From V1-33 sp039795165 (GTDB lineage: Bacteria; Verrucomicrobiota; Verrucomicrobiia; Verrucomicrobiales; V1-33): a stretch of DNA of 64,000 nucleotides. The notes under the pieces are model-generated. The model did not search any database, had not been told where the DNA came from, and worked only from the letters and a program-made list of their open reading frames with translations. The stretch covers positions 1-64,000 of the forward strand of contig JBDKER010000026.1 of assembly GCA_039795165.1 (NCBI GenBank), written 5' to 3'. The translations under genes and the position numbers were made by a program. Position 1 is the stretch's first letter. Each line of letters begins with the position of its first letter. Positions 33,208 to 42,200 of this stretch are shown here, in pieces.

Positions 33208-33858
33208 ATGAAACCGACATTCCACGCCACTCTTCTCATCGCCCTGCTGACCGCAAGTTCTGCTGCTGCGGACAACGTGTCCTCAGTGCCAAGTTGCCCG
33301 GTCTGACCGGGTGAGGGTGCCGCCGTGAGCGGTGCGAAAGACGAACAATCCTCCATCTGGAACTTCACGTTGGGCACTCGCTACATTGACGATGTGCTCG
33401 ACCGGGCAAAGTGGCGGAACACGCTGATGTGGCATCCGCATCACCGCATCACGCTGGGGGTGGAATACAATCCGCTGGCGGATGACGTCCATCCTCTGGC
33501 CAATCTCACACTGCTGGAGGAGAAGGGCAACCTCCCGGCGGTGATTCTGGGCACCAGCTCTGACCGCATCGGCACGCCAGATGGGCAAGCCTATTACATG
33601 ACGGTCAGTAAGGATTTGGAAAAGTGGACGGGCCTGCCTGTTGCACCCTACGCTGGGGTCAGCTACGGGACGTGGGACGATGAGGCGGTGGCCATCGGCG
33701 GGCTCAACGTCCGTCTCTCCAAAAACCTTTCCGCAATGACGTTATTCGATGGTCATAAAGTGCATCCCACGATCTCGTGGACGCAGGATAACTGGACGCT
33801 CGGCTTCATGCTGGCATTCGGTGACAAGCCCGGCATGTTTTTTAATTATCGCTTCTAA
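33208..33858 (+). CDS. Outer-membrane barrel-like protein with in-frame UGA (candidate selenoprotein)
   Basis: The frame starts with a signal peptide (MKPTFHATLLIALLTASSAAA), continues DNVSSVPSCPV, meets TGA at 33304-33306 (codon 33), and goes on in the same frame for 184 codons to 'GMFFNYRF', a typical outer-membrane C-terminus. The UGA sits where CPVC would complete a CxxC pair. The only start after the UGA is a GTG at 33325 that would leave a barrel without an export signal. A hairpin lies at bacterial-SECIS distance (33317-33335). Either a CxxU selenoprotein or a nonsense pseudogene. The metal-module context suggests a role in metal handling; no family recognised. Confidence 0.55.
33307..33335 (+). 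promoter_or_regulatory. Candidate bacterial SECIS hairpin, first barrel gene
   Basis: GTGCCGC (33317-33323) pairs with GCGGTGC (33329-33335), including two G-U pairs, around the loop CGTGA. The loop starts 17 bases after the UGA, within the 16-37 base window known for bacterial SECIS elements, and has a G in its first two positions. The stem is modest and could be chance. Confidence 0.35.
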
Positions 33859-33873
33859 CTTTACCCTTATTTA

Positions 33874-34911
33874 ATGACAAAATCGCTCGCATTCATCACC
33901 TTCAGCCTACTCATCGCACTGCCTCATACGGCCTTTGCCTGACCGGCTTGAGCGAATCCCGCTATCCCCCGGTCGGGGGACTCAGAAGCAGGTATGGTAG
34001 GGCAGGACGGCGGCTCATGGCGGCTATCTCTCGACGTGTCCACGTCCCGTGGACTCACGGGCGGACACCCGGAGGATGAGGGCATCAGCCCGGATGGCCG
34101 GGTGATCCGAGTCGCGGAGCATGCTCACCGGGTCGAGCTGGATCTGACCCGCTATGAACTGGGCCTTTCCCGCACCTTTGACGAGACGTGGGATAGCTAC
34201 CTGCGTATCCCTTATTTCGTGAAGGATCAGACGGCGGAAGTTATTTTTGCGGAGGGCACACCAGCCGCCGATCGCGATGCGGCAATCCGCTCCGGTAGAT
34301 ACCACCACCGCACGGCGACGTATGAAGGCTTCTCTGACTTTGAGCTAGGTGTAGGATGGCGGAAACGGGATATTTTGGGCGAGGGCAGTGTGTTCCGATT
34401 TTCGCTCGGTGTGGCCTTGCCCACGGGAGACTATGTGAAGGATGACCCGCTGCAGGCGGGCGATGTGGGGCTTGAGCACCTGCATATCCAGTTCGGCAAC
34501 GGCACCTTTGACCCGCTGGTGGATTTTTATCTTGGAATCCCGCTGTCGAAAAAGTGGTCATTCAATCTCTACGGCAAAGGCCGTTTTCCGCTTTACGAAA
34601 ACGATGCGGGCTACCTCGGCAGCGTCGAGGGGATGCTCATTCCCCGGCTGACCTATCTGGTAACGAAAGACCTGTCCCTCTCAGCGGGAGTGTCCGCAAG
34701 CTACTTTGGCTATGCCGAGTGGAACGGACGGCGCGACCCGAACAGCGGCCAATTCAGCACCAATGCGGCTCTGAGCGTTGGCTACAAGTTTAACGAACAC
34801 CTGACTGGGAGCTTCAGCTCGCTGCTGCCGCTCTCCACCAAAACCTTCTCCGGCGAGGACGCCCTCGATCCCTCACCCACGTTCACGCTGTCGGTGGCGT
34901 GGACTTTTTGA
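33874..34911 (+). CDS. Outer-membrane barrel protein with two in-frame UGAs (candidate selenoprotein)
   Basis: A signal peptide (MTKSLAFITFSLLIALPHTAFA) is followed at once by TGA (33940), CCG GCT, TGA (33949), and the same frame then runs on through ANPAIPRSGDSEAGM... to 'SPTFTLSVAWTF', an outer-membrane barrel end, 345 codons in all. Reading both UGAs as Sec gives U-P-A-U, the place of a CxxC at the mature N-terminus. Starting at the ATG at 33994 would give a 305-residue barrel with no export signal. Content such as 'LGLSRTFDETWDSYLRIPYFVKDQ' is typical beta-barrel. Alternatives: two nonsense mutations or sequencing error. Confidence 0.6.
33952..33980 (+). promoter_or_regulatory. Candidate bacterial SECIS hairpin, second barrel gene
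   Basis: TCCCCC (33965-33970) and GGGGGA (33975-33980) form a perfect stem closing a GGTC loop. The loop begins 19 bases after the second UGA and 28 after the first. The E. coli fdhF SECIS has a GGUC apical loop 18 bases after its UGA, so loop sequence and spacing both agree. Confidence 0.5.
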
Positions 34912-35026
34912 ATTTTTTTCTGAGGGTTTAGCCCGGCGGTGGCGTTTCACTTGAAAGCGGTGAATATTTTCCCCGCGAGAGTCGTCTTGCTAAAGGAGCC
35001 GTCCGCTGATACCAATCTACCATCAC

Positions 35027-35509
35027 ATGCTGAAAACCATCCAGACCCTGTTCGTTATCCTTACCGTCTTCGCGGTGGGGATTGTGCAGGCTGTTGGGGT
35101 GCAGGCAGGTTATTGGTGCGGCTGCACGGAGGAGAGGGCAGGCTCAGCCGACTGTGTGGAAGCGGCGTGCCATCCGCATCAGGCTCACACGGATGGATGC
35201 GAGGATGCCTGCGGGCACGGCCACGGGGAAGGCTGCGGAACCCATGACCATGGTTCAGGGCCGCCAGCTCCGACGGATCACGATCACAAGCACACAGAAC
35301 TCAGGGGCTCGTTCGTCGTGACGACGTTCCCTCCGGGCCTCGCTATGCCGCCCGTGCTGTGTGCTGTGCTGCCGACGACTTGGGAAATGCCGGGCTGGGT
35401 GCCCACAGTGACAAAGCCGGAGGACGTTTCACCGCCGCCGCGTCCCCCGGAGGACACGGGGCCGCCGATGTGTCTGCTCGTGGCCGAGACCACGGTGCTG
35501 TTGGTTTGA
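35027..35509 (+). CDS. Exported Cys/His-rich protein
   Basis: A 160-residue protein with a signal peptide (MLKTIQTLFVILTVFAVGIVQAVGVQAG). Next is a Cys/His cluster of about 55 residues ('YWCGCTEERAG', 'CVEAACHPHQAHTDGCEDACGHGHGEGCGTHDHG', 'DHDHKH') and a proline-rich C-terminus ending in a hydrophobic stretch. Probably binds metal in the periplasm or outer envelope. It precedes the outer-membrane factor of the RND pump. No named family recognised. Confidence 0.65.
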   Translation: MLKTIQTLFVILTVFAVGIVQAVGVQAGYWCGCTEERAGSADCVEAACHPHQAHTDGCEDACGHGHGEGCGTHDHGSGPPAPTDHDHKHTELRGSFVVTTFPPGLAMPPVLCAVLPTTWEMPGWVPTVTKPEDVSPPPRPPEDTGPPMCLLVAETTVLLV

Positions 35510-35653
35510 GAATGAGGACCGCCTCCACTTGGTGTCGCGGCCTGCTGAATGGCAGGTCTGTGCGACCACATAAGTGTGCGGCAATCCACCTAAAGCGACG
35601 CGTGGCTGTGCCATGCCCGCACGATTTCATTCCCAATACCAATTTTGCACTAC

Positions 35654-36880
35654 ATGTTTCGATCATTTACATTCATTACACTTCTTGTGCTGGCCGCCGG
35701 TGTTCCGGCAGGCTGGGCGGAGACACTCACGCTGGATGCAGCCGTGAGCCGTGCCCTCAAGCACAACCCTGAAATAGCCGCGGCACGGTTTGCCGTGGAG
35801 GAGGCCCGTGGGCGGCTGCTCCAGTCCGGTCGTTTGACAAATCCTGAACTGGAATCCGAACTCAAGCCCAACGTCCGGGGGCGGGAGGTTTCATTTGGCG
35901 TGGGCTTCATGCAGCGATTCCCCCTCACCGGCCGACTCCGACTGGAAAAGCTCGTCTCTCAAGCCGAAGTCTCCGCCGCCGAGGCGGAAGTGCGAGCAGC
36001 GGAATGGCGACTGGCCATGTCCGTCCGGCAAACGGGCGTGAAGCTGCTCAGCCTTGAGCAAAGCCGGGCCTTAAAAGCCAGACAGATTGCTAACAGCACG
36101 GAGCTGGCCAAATCCGCTGCTGAACTGGCGAAACGGGCAGAGGGCTCCGAGGCGGAAGCCGCCCAGTTTGAACTCGAATCCCAGCTGCTTTCGCTGGATG
36201 TTCTGCAAATCGATTCCGACAAAGCATCGCTCACTGGTGAGCTTCGGCCTTTGCTTGGCGTGGCCGGCGATGGAGAACTTGAGCTGACAGGAACCCTTCC
36301 CGAAGTGGCTTTGCCAAAATCCCCTGCCGTGGACGTAGCCCAGCGGGCCGATTACCAAGCGGCTCAAGCCCACGTGGAAGCTGCCCGGCAAGGCGTTGAC
36401 CTCGCCAAAGCCAACAAATGGGCAGATGCCTCTGCGGGCATCGCTGCGGAGGTAGATCGATCCGAGGACGCCCCGGACGGATTGGGGACAGATGGCTTGA
36501 TTGGCTTCAAGTTCTCGATCCCATTGCCGTGGTGGAACAAAAACGAAGGCAAGATCAAAGAAGCGGAAGCTACCGTGCAGCGGACGCAAAAAGAAGCGGA
36601 AGTGGTAGCACTTAAAGTGCGCACGGAAGCATCCGCCGCACTCAGTGAGATGAAAGCGGCAGCCCGCATCCTTTCGCAGACGACTGACACGCTCCTGCCC
36701 AAGGCCAAGGAGATCGAGGAAAAGCTTAATGGCTTTTACAAACAGGCCCAGCCCGGAGCCCAGCTTTCCGATGTGCTGCGGGCACGGGAAAAACGTCTCG
36801 CACTGGAACAGGCCAGACTGGATGCCCTGCGTTCCTACCATCTGGCCCGCATCCGCTACGCGGCCGCCACAGGCCGGTAA
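35654..36880 (+). CDS. Outer-membrane efflux factor, TolC/CzcC family
   Basis: From the ATG at 35654 the 408-residue protein has a signal peptide (MFRSFTFITLLVLAAGVPAGWA) and two OEP repeats of long alternating helices ('LTLDAAVSRALKHNPEIAAARFAVEEARGRLLQSG' and 'AAQAHVEAARQGVDLAKANKWADASAGIAAEVD'). This trimeric channel forms the outer-membrane part of a tripartite metal efflux pump with the adaptor and RND genes that follow. Gap to the adaptor gene is 33 bases. Length is normal for CzcC-like proteins. Confidence 0.85.
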   Translation: MFRSFTFITLLVLAAGVPAGWAETLTLDAAVSRALKHNPEIAAARFAVEEARGRLLQSGRLTNPELESELKPNVRGREVSFGVGFMQRFPLTGRLRLEKLVSQAEVSAAEAEVRAAEWRLAMSVRQTGVKLLSLEQSRALKARQIANSTELAKSAAELAKRAEGSEAEAAQFELESQLLSLDVLQIDSDKASLTGELRPLLGVAGDGELELTGTLPEVALPKSPAVDVAQRADYQAAQAHVEAARQGVDLAKANKWADASAGIAAEVDRSEDAPDGLGTDGLIGFKFSIPLPWWNKNEGKIKEAEATVQRTQKEAEVVALKVRTEASAALSEMKAAARILSQTTDTLLPKAKEIEEKLNGFYKQAQPGAQLSDVLRAREKRLALEQARLDALRSYHLARIRYAAATGR

Positions 36881-36913
36881 CTTCTCACTTTTTTCAACAA
36901 CCAATTTAGAATC

Positions 36914-38071
36914 ATGAAGCCAATTATTTTAGCACTGTGCCTCAGCGGCTGTGCTTTCGCAGCAGAGTCCGCCATAGATCCGGAACGGGCCGCAAACACA
37001 GTCATTCTCGACGAAACGGGGGCCAAGAATCTCCGCATCGAAACCACCGAAGTGGAGGAGACCGAGTTTGAAGAATCCGTCTTCTCTCTGGGGCGCATTG
37101 AAGCCATTCCGTCCAGTCGGAGCGGCGTGAGCAGCCGGGTCGCGGGCCGCATCATCGAACTGAAAGCTGCGGTCGGTGACAGCATTGAGGCTGGTCAGGA
37201 GATCGCCAGACTGGAAGCCCGGGTGGCGGGAAATCCGCCGCCTGTGCTCACACTCACTTCCGCCGGAAAAGGACTGGTGACGAAAAGTAACGTCGCTCTG
37301 GGGGAACCTTTGGAGCCAGAGGCATCCCTACTGGAAATCACCGATCTCAGCTCCGTCTATGCTGTGGCCCGCGTGCCAGAGCACTTGGCTGGCAAAATGA
37401 AAACTGGAACTGTCGCTCACATTAAAGTAGCGGCCCTGCCAGACGAAAAGTTCGACGGAGAACTGCTGCGTTTTGGGACTGAGGCAGACCGTGTCAGCGG
37501 CACACTAGATGCCATCTTCAAGCTCGCTAATCCCAACCTCACTCTGCGCCCGGGGATGCGGTCAGAGTTTTCAATCGTGCTGGGCAAACGGGAAGGCGTC
37601 ATGAGTGTGCCCCGTGCCGCTCTTCAAGGCGACGCCGCCAACCGCATTTTGTATGTCAAAGATTTCGATATCGAGAATACCTTCGTCAAAACCAAGGTGG
37701 AGGTGGGCCGCATCACTGATAGCCGCGTAGAAGTCATCAGCGGTCTGTTACCCGGCGATGAAGTGGTGACTCGGGGAGCCTATTCGCTCGCCTTTGCAGG
37801 AGGTGGTAGTGTGTCGCTGAAAGAGGCACTTGATGCCGCCCACGGCCACGAACATAATGAGGATGGCTCGGAACTCACAGCGGAGCAGAAAGCCGCTAAA
37901 GCTGCCGAGAACGGCGGCGGCCACAGCCACGAAGGCGAAAGCGGAGGTAGCATGATCTGGAAACTTATCAGCGGCGTGCTGGCCCTCATCGTTGTGGGGC
38001 AGGCCTTCCTGAAAGGTAAGTCCAATAAAGACCATGCAGCTTTAGCTGCTAAACCGGAGGCCCGCGTCTAA
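36914..38071 (+). CDS. Metal RND adaptor (CusB/CzcB type) with His-rich tail and C-terminal helix
   Basis: A 385-residue periplasmic adaptor. The N-terminal lipobox (CLSGC) suggests lipid anchoring. A barrel-sandwich/biotinyl-lipoyl region ('GRIEAIPSSRSGVSSRVAGRIIELKAAVGDSIEAGQEIARLE') and a beta-barrel domain ('LRPGMRSEFSIVLGKREGVMSVPRAAL') follow. Unusually, the C-terminus carries His-rich segments (AAHGHEHNEDG, GGGHSHEGESGG) and then a hydrophobic helix (MIWKLISGVLALIVVGQAFL). The tail could be a metal sensor or chaperone. It ends 4 bases before the RND gene, so the two are tightly coupled. Confidence 0.85.
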   Translation: MKPIILALCLSGCAFAAESAIDPERAANTVILDETGAKNLRIETTEVEETEFEESVFSLGRIEAIPSSRSGVSSRVAGRIIELKAAVGDSIEAGQEIARLEARVAGNPPPVLTLTSAGKGLVTKSNVALGEPLEPEASLLEITDLSSVYAVARVPEHLAGKMKTGTVAHIKVAALPDEKFDGELLRFGTEADRVSGTLDAIFKLANPNLTLRPGMRSEFSIVLGKREGVMSVPRAALQGDAANRILYVKDFDIENTFVKTKVEVGRITDSRVEVISGLLPGDEVVTRGAYSLAFAGGGSVSLKEALDAAHGHEHNEDGSELTAEQKAAKAAENGGGHSHEGESGGSMIWKLISGVLALIVVGQAFLKGKSNKDHAALAAKPEARV

Positions 38072-38074
38072 GTC

Positions 38075-41000
38075 ATGCTCAATGCTCTTATTCGTTGGTC
38101 ACTTGGCAATCGGGCCATCGTCATTGCCCTTTCCGTGATCGTAATGGCTCTCGGCTTTCGCACGGCCACTGAGCTGCCCGTGGAGGTCTTGCCGGACCTC
38201 ACCAAGCCCACCGTCACCATCCTGACAGAATCCCCCGGCCTCGCCCCGGAGGAAGTAGAAAGCAGGATCACCCAGCCCCTCGAAAGTGCCCTCATGGGCG
38301 TGGGCGGTCTGACCCGCCTCCGCACTACCACGGACGTGGCTCTCTCTCTTGTCTTTGCTGAATTCGAGTGGGGCACGGATATTTACAAGGCCCGGACCCT
38401 CGTGCAGGAGAGGCTCCAAGGTGTGCGGGAGCAGCTGCCGGAGGGCGTGCAGCCATTCATGACGCCCGTGGCTTCACTCATGGGCGAGGTCCTGCTCGTG
38501 GGTGTTCGCAGTGAGATCAAAGAAGGCGAAGACGGCTATTTGCCGCCTCGTGAGGTGCGTTCGCTAGCGGATTGGACCATCCGCCGCCGCCTCCAAAGTG
38601 TGCCCGGCATAGCGGAGATCCTCAACATGGGCGGTGGCGTCAAACGCATCCAGATCCAGCCGGACCCATGGAAAATGCAATCCTACGGCGTTTCACTGGA
38701 AGATCTGAAAGAGGCCGCTTCTGAGGCTGCTGCCACCACCACGGGAGGCTTCATCGACAGCGGCAGCACGGAGATCATGGTGCGGAACCTCGCCATGACA
38801 GTGCAGCTTGATGACATTGCCAAATCAATCATCAAGAAAACCAACGACCGCCCCATACTCATGAGCGATGTCGCGGAAGTGGTCTGGGGCATTGAACCTA
38901 TGCGAGGTGATGCTGGACTGGCCATCCCGCCGGAGACATCCAGCACCCCTGCCGTGGTCATGAGCGTGACCAAGGCCCCGGGCTTCGATACGTTAAAACT
39001 CACTGCCGAGATCGAGAAAGCCCTCGCGGACCTCGCCCCCACACTTCCAAAAGGAGTGAAGACCACGCTCCTTTTCCGGCAAGCCGACTTCATCGACCGT
39101 GCCATCGGTAATCTCAAGCAAGCCATCATGGAAGGAGCCATCATGGTGGTGATCGTCCTGTTTCTCTTTCTGATGAATCTGCGGACGACCTTCATCACGC
39201 TCATGGCGATGCCGCTCAGCTTTGCTATTACCCTGCTTGTCTTCAAATGGTTCGGCATCAGCGTGAACAGTATGACCCTAGGTGGTCTGGCGGTGGCTAT
39301 CGGCATGGTCGTGGACGATGCCATCGTGGATGTGGAAAATGTATTCCGCAGGCTTTCGGAAAATGCGACCTTACCCGAGCCTCGGCCCAAGCTCGAAGTG
39401 ATCGCCAGTGCCTCCGGCGAGGTCAGGAATTCCATCCTCTACGCCACGGTGCTCATCATTCTGGTGTTCCTTCCGCTGCTCGGCCTCACTGGCGTAGAGG
39501 GAAGGCTTTTCGGCCCCATCGCCATCGCCACCATTGTATCCATGGTGGCTTCGTTTATCGTCTCCCTCGCGGCCATACCCGTGCTGTGCTCCTTCCTGCT
39601 GAAGCACAAGTCCGGCCATGTTCATAAAGATGGCCCGCTGGCCCGTGGTATGAAATGGCTGCTGGAGCACACCTTTCTCCGCTTCGGCCTCAGCCAGCCG
39701 TTGCTGGCCATTGGGCTAGCCGTGGTCGCCGTCTTCTGGGCCTTCAGCCTCTATCCGAAGATGGGAAAAGACTTTCTGCCCGCCTTTCAGGAAGAAACCG
39801 CAGTCATCTCCTCCGCCTCGGCTCCCGGCACGTCGCTCAATGAAATGCACAAGATTTGTGAGACCTTGGAGACGCAGCTTTTGCAAGTCGAAGGTATCGC
39901 CAAGGTGGGACGCCGCATCGGGCGGGCGGAAAGGGGCGACCACGTCGTGCCGCTCTCCCAGGTGGAGTTCGACATCGACTTCAAAAAAGACAGCAAGCGG
40001 AGCCGGGAGGAAATCCTCGATGAAATCCGAGATCGCCTGAAAAAAGTGCCCGGCACATTCAGTGTCGTCTCCGGCCCGCTAGCCCACTATGTGAGCCATA
40101 TGCTCAGCGGTGTATCTGCTCCGGTGGTGGTCAAGGTATTTGGCCCTGATCTGGATACTTTACGAAAAATCGGCACCGACATTCAAAATGTAGCCAAAAG
40201 CATCCCCGGACTGGAAGACGCAAAGCTCGACCAACAGAGCAGCATCCCGCAGCTCCGCATCGAGCCCGACCGCGACCGGGCCGCCGCCTATGGTTTCTCC
40301 GCAGGAAACATCACCGACCAAATGGCCACCCTGCTGGGCGGCACGGAAGTCGCAGAACTCCGGGAAGGAGCCCGCAGCGTGAGCCTGATCGTTCGTCTCG
40401 ATGAAAAATGGAAAGACACCCCCGACACCTTGGCCCAAATACCCGTGGCCAATGAAGAAGGGCAAAACGTGCCGCTTTCGCTCGTGGCCGATGTCCGCGA
40501 GGCAAAGGGCCCAAACGTCATTGGCCGCGAGGCCAGCCAGAGGAGGTTCGTCGTCGCCATCAAACCAACCGAGCGAGATATCGCCGGCATGGTCACAAAG
40601 CTCAAGGAAGAGGTGACGGCCAAAGTGAAGCTGCCAGAAGGATATTTTCTCAGCTACGAGGGCGATTTCCAAGCTCAGCAGGAAGCCACCCGCCGCATCA
40701 CCCTCTTCTTCAGCGTCATCATCCTCATCATCCTATTCCTGCTATACGGCTATTTCAAAAGCATGACCCTAGCCCTGCAAGTGCTGGTGAACTTACCCTT
40801 TGCCATCGCAGGCGGCCTCGTGCTCACGCAGATGAAGGTGAATAACATCAGCATCGCCACGCTGGTTGGCTTTATCGCCGTGGGCGGCATCGCCGCTCGG
40901 AATGGCATTATGATGATCAGCCATTATCTCCATCTCATGAAACACGAAGGCGAAGGATTCACGAAACAGATGGTCATTCGCGGCACCAAGGAGCGGTTGC

Positions 41001-41227
41001 TGCCCGTGCTCATGACAGCCCTCGCGGCAGGTATTGGTCTCATCCCACTGGTGCTCGCGGCCAATGAGCCGGGCAAAGAAATCCTCCACCCGGTGGCCGT
41101 CGTCATCGTGGGGGGACTCATCAGCAGTGTGCTGCTGGACTTCCTCATCACACCCGCCGCCTTCTGGCTCTTTGGCCGGAAAGCCGCCGCCCACGCCATC
41201 GCCAGCCATGCCCCCGCCGCCCACTGA
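38075..41227 (+). CDS. Heavy-metal RND efflux pump, CusA/CzcA family
   Basis: A 1050-residue proton-driven exporter of metal ions from periplasm and cytoplasm. It starts 'MLNALIRWSLGNRAIVIALSVIVMALGFRTATELPVEVLPDL', the HME-RND hallmark, and shows the two large periplasmic loops and 12 helices. Helix 4 reads 'LGGLAVAIGMVVDDAIVDVENVFRRL'. The paired Asp and Glu place it among HME-RND pumps but do not match CzcA or CusA exactly, so metal specificity is open. It is the core of the tripartite system with the two preceding genes. Confidence 0.92.
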   Translation: MLNALIRWSLGNRAIVIALSVIVMALGFRTATELPVEVLPDLTKPTVTILTESPGLAPEEVESRITQPLESALMGVGGLTRLRTTTDVALSLVFAEFEWGTDIYKARTLVQERLQGVREQLPEGVQPFMTPVASLMGEVLLVGVRSEIKEGEDGYLPPREVRSLADWTIRRRLQSVPGIAEILNMGGGVKRIQIQPDPWKMQSYGVSLEDLKEAASEAAATTTGGFIDSGSTEIMVRNLAMTVQLDDIAKSIIKKTNDRPILMSDVAEVVWGIEPMRGDAGLAIPPETSSTPAVVMSVTKAPGFDTLKLTAEIEKALADLAPTLPKGVKTTLLFRQADFIDRAIGNLKQAIMEGAIMVVIVLFLFLMNLRTTFITLMAMPLSFAITLLVFKWFGISVNSMTLGGLAVAIGMVVDDAIVDVENVFRRLSENATLPEPRPKLEVIASASGEVRNSILYATVLIILVFLPLLGLTGVEGRLFGPIAIATIVSMVASFIVSLAAIPVLCSFLLKHKSGHVHKDGPLARGMKWLLEHTFLRFGLSQPLLAIGLAVVAVFWAFSLYPKMGKDFLPAFQEETAVISSASAPGTSLNEMHKICETLETQLLQVEGIAKVGRRIGRAERGDHVVPLSQVEFDIDFKKDSKRSREEILDEIRDRLKKVPGTFSVVSGPLAHYVSHMLSGVSAPVVVKVFGPDLDTLRKIGTDIQNVAKSIPGLEDAKLDQQSSIPQLRIEPDRDRAAAYGFSAGNITDQMATLLGGTEVAELREGARSVSLIVRLDEKWKDTPDTLAQIPVANEEGQNVPLSLVADVREAKGPNVIGREASQRRFVVAIKPTERDIAGMVTKLKEEVTAKVKLPEGYFLSYEGDFQAQQEATRRITLFFSVIILIILFLLYGYFKSMTLALQVLVNLPFAIAGGLVLTQMKVNNISIATLVGFIAVGGIAARNGIMMISHYLHLMKHEGEGFTKQMVIRGTKERLLPVLMTALAAGIGLIPLVLAANEPGKEILHPVAVVIVGGLISSVLLDFLITPAAFWLFGRKAAAHAIASHAPAAH

Positions 41228-41336
41228 TGAATATTTACACTGCACGCCCCGTCCTAATGGGGGCCACAAACTTTCCCCTGCCGCTGTTGGCGGGGGCATA
41301 CCCAAGAACCGTAACTGAACCAAACTACAACTGCAT

Positions 41337-41891
41337 ATGAAGTCACTACTGACACTCGCCCTGCTCGGCCTCACGCTGAGCTTCACCACCACCTCCAGCT
41401 ACGCCGATGAAAAGAAGCCTGCTGCCAAGGAGGAAAAACACGACCATGACCATGATCACGCCGCCAAGGCAGGCCCCACAGGTGGCAAGCTGATCACGGA
41501 CGTCGAGCCGCACGTCGAATTCTTCGTCAACAAAGACAAGAAGGTCGAAATCCGCTTCGTGGACGACAACAACAAGGTTGTGGCTCCGAAAGATCAGGTC
41601 ATCACGGTCACCCTCGGTGAGCGCAAAAGCCCGACTAAGCTGACCTTCACCAAAGACGGGGACAAGCTCGTCTCCAATGCTGCCGTGCCCGCTGGCAACG
41701 ACTATCCCACCGTTGTTCAAATCAAAACTGATGCCAAAGCCAAGGCCATCAATGCCAAGTTCAACCTCAACATGACCAAGTGCCCGAGCTGCCCGAATCC
41801 AGAATACTCCTGCATCTGCGACCACGGCGACCATGAAGGCCACGACCACGAGAAGGAAGGCAAGGACGCCAAAAAGAAAGAGACCAAGTAA
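41337..41891 (+). CDS. Periplasmic His/Cys-rich metal-binding protein
   Basis: A 184-residue protein with a signal peptide (MKSLLTLALLGLTLSFTTTSSYA), a His/Asp run (HDHDHDHAAKAG) and a beta-rich middle domain ('GGKLITDVEPHVEFFVNKDKKVEIRFVDDNNKVV'). A C-terminal cluster (KCPSCPNPEYSCICDHGD, HEGHDHEKEG) follows. Domain layout suggests a periplasmic metal carrier delivering ions to the RND pump encoded upstream. No formal family name known to me. Confidence 0.72.
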   Translation: MKSLLTLALLGLTLSFTTTSSYADEKKPAAKEEKHDHDHDHAAKAGPTGGKLITDVEPHVEFFVNKDKKVEIRFVDDNNKVVAPKDQVITVTLGERKSPTKLTFTKDGDKLVSNAAVPAGNDYPTVVQIKTDAKAKAINAKFNLNMTKCPSCPNPEYSCICDHGDHEGHDHEKEGKDAKKKETK

Positions 41892-41919
41892 CCTCAGCAA
41901 CCCGAACTGAACAACCGCC

Positions 41920-42033
41920 ATGAAGCGTATCGCACTTATTATCGTCACCGTCACCGTCGCCATGCTGGGAATGTCGAGCTGCCAGAGCACCGGAGGCAAC
42001 GGCCACAGCCATTCCAGCGGCTGCAGCCACTAG
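41920..42033 (+). CDS. Tiny lipoprotein with His/Cys tail
   Basis: A 37-residue peptide, MKRIALIIVTVTVAMLGMSSC with lipobox MSSC, followed by QSTGGNGHSHSSGCSH. The mature lipoprotein would be 17 residues with four potential metal ligands. It starts 28 bases after the preceding metal-binding protein and is followed by a terminator, so it belongs to the same transcript. Too short for homology, but its composition fits the module. Confidence 0.55.
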   Translation: MKRIALIIVTVTVAMLGMSSCQSTGGNGHSHSSGCSH

Positions 42034-42061
42034 TCGGAGACCGTCCGGCCACACCCAACAT

Positions 42062-42104
42062 CCTCCGCACTGTCCGGAATCTGACCGGCGGTGCGGGGGC
42101 TTTT
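42062..42104 (+). terminator. Terminator after the RND operon
   Basis: CCTCCGCAC (42062-42070) pairs with GTGCGGGGG (42091-42099), with an inner CCGG/CCGG, and is followed by TTTT at 42101. It lies 29 bases after the stop of the tiny lipoprotein gene. Confidence 0.75.
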
Positions 42105-42131
42105 GGCTTAAGTATTTATTGGACTACAACC

Positions 42132-42170
42132 AAAAAGCAGCCGCCGGGCTTCTCTCGAAACCCGGCGGCT
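42132..42170 (-). terminator. Terminator for the minus-strand Cys/His gene
   Basis: AGCCGCCGGG (42139-42148) and CCCGGCGGCT (42161-42170) form a perfect 10-bp stem. On the minus strand it is followed by a T run (AAAAA at 42132-42136 on the plus strand). It ends the gene at 42201-42473 and abuts the plus-strand terminator of the RND operon. Confidence 0.8.
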
Positions 42171-42200
42171 CTCACTCAGTCAACTCTCGCTCTCCTCAGA

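Noticed and set aside
33325..33858. Reading the first barrel gene as an ordinary CDS starting at GTG 33325 (and the second at ATG 33994).
   Set aside because: Both would be outer-membrane barrels without signal peptides, while in-frame signal peptides lie directly upstream. Still possible if they are decayed genes.
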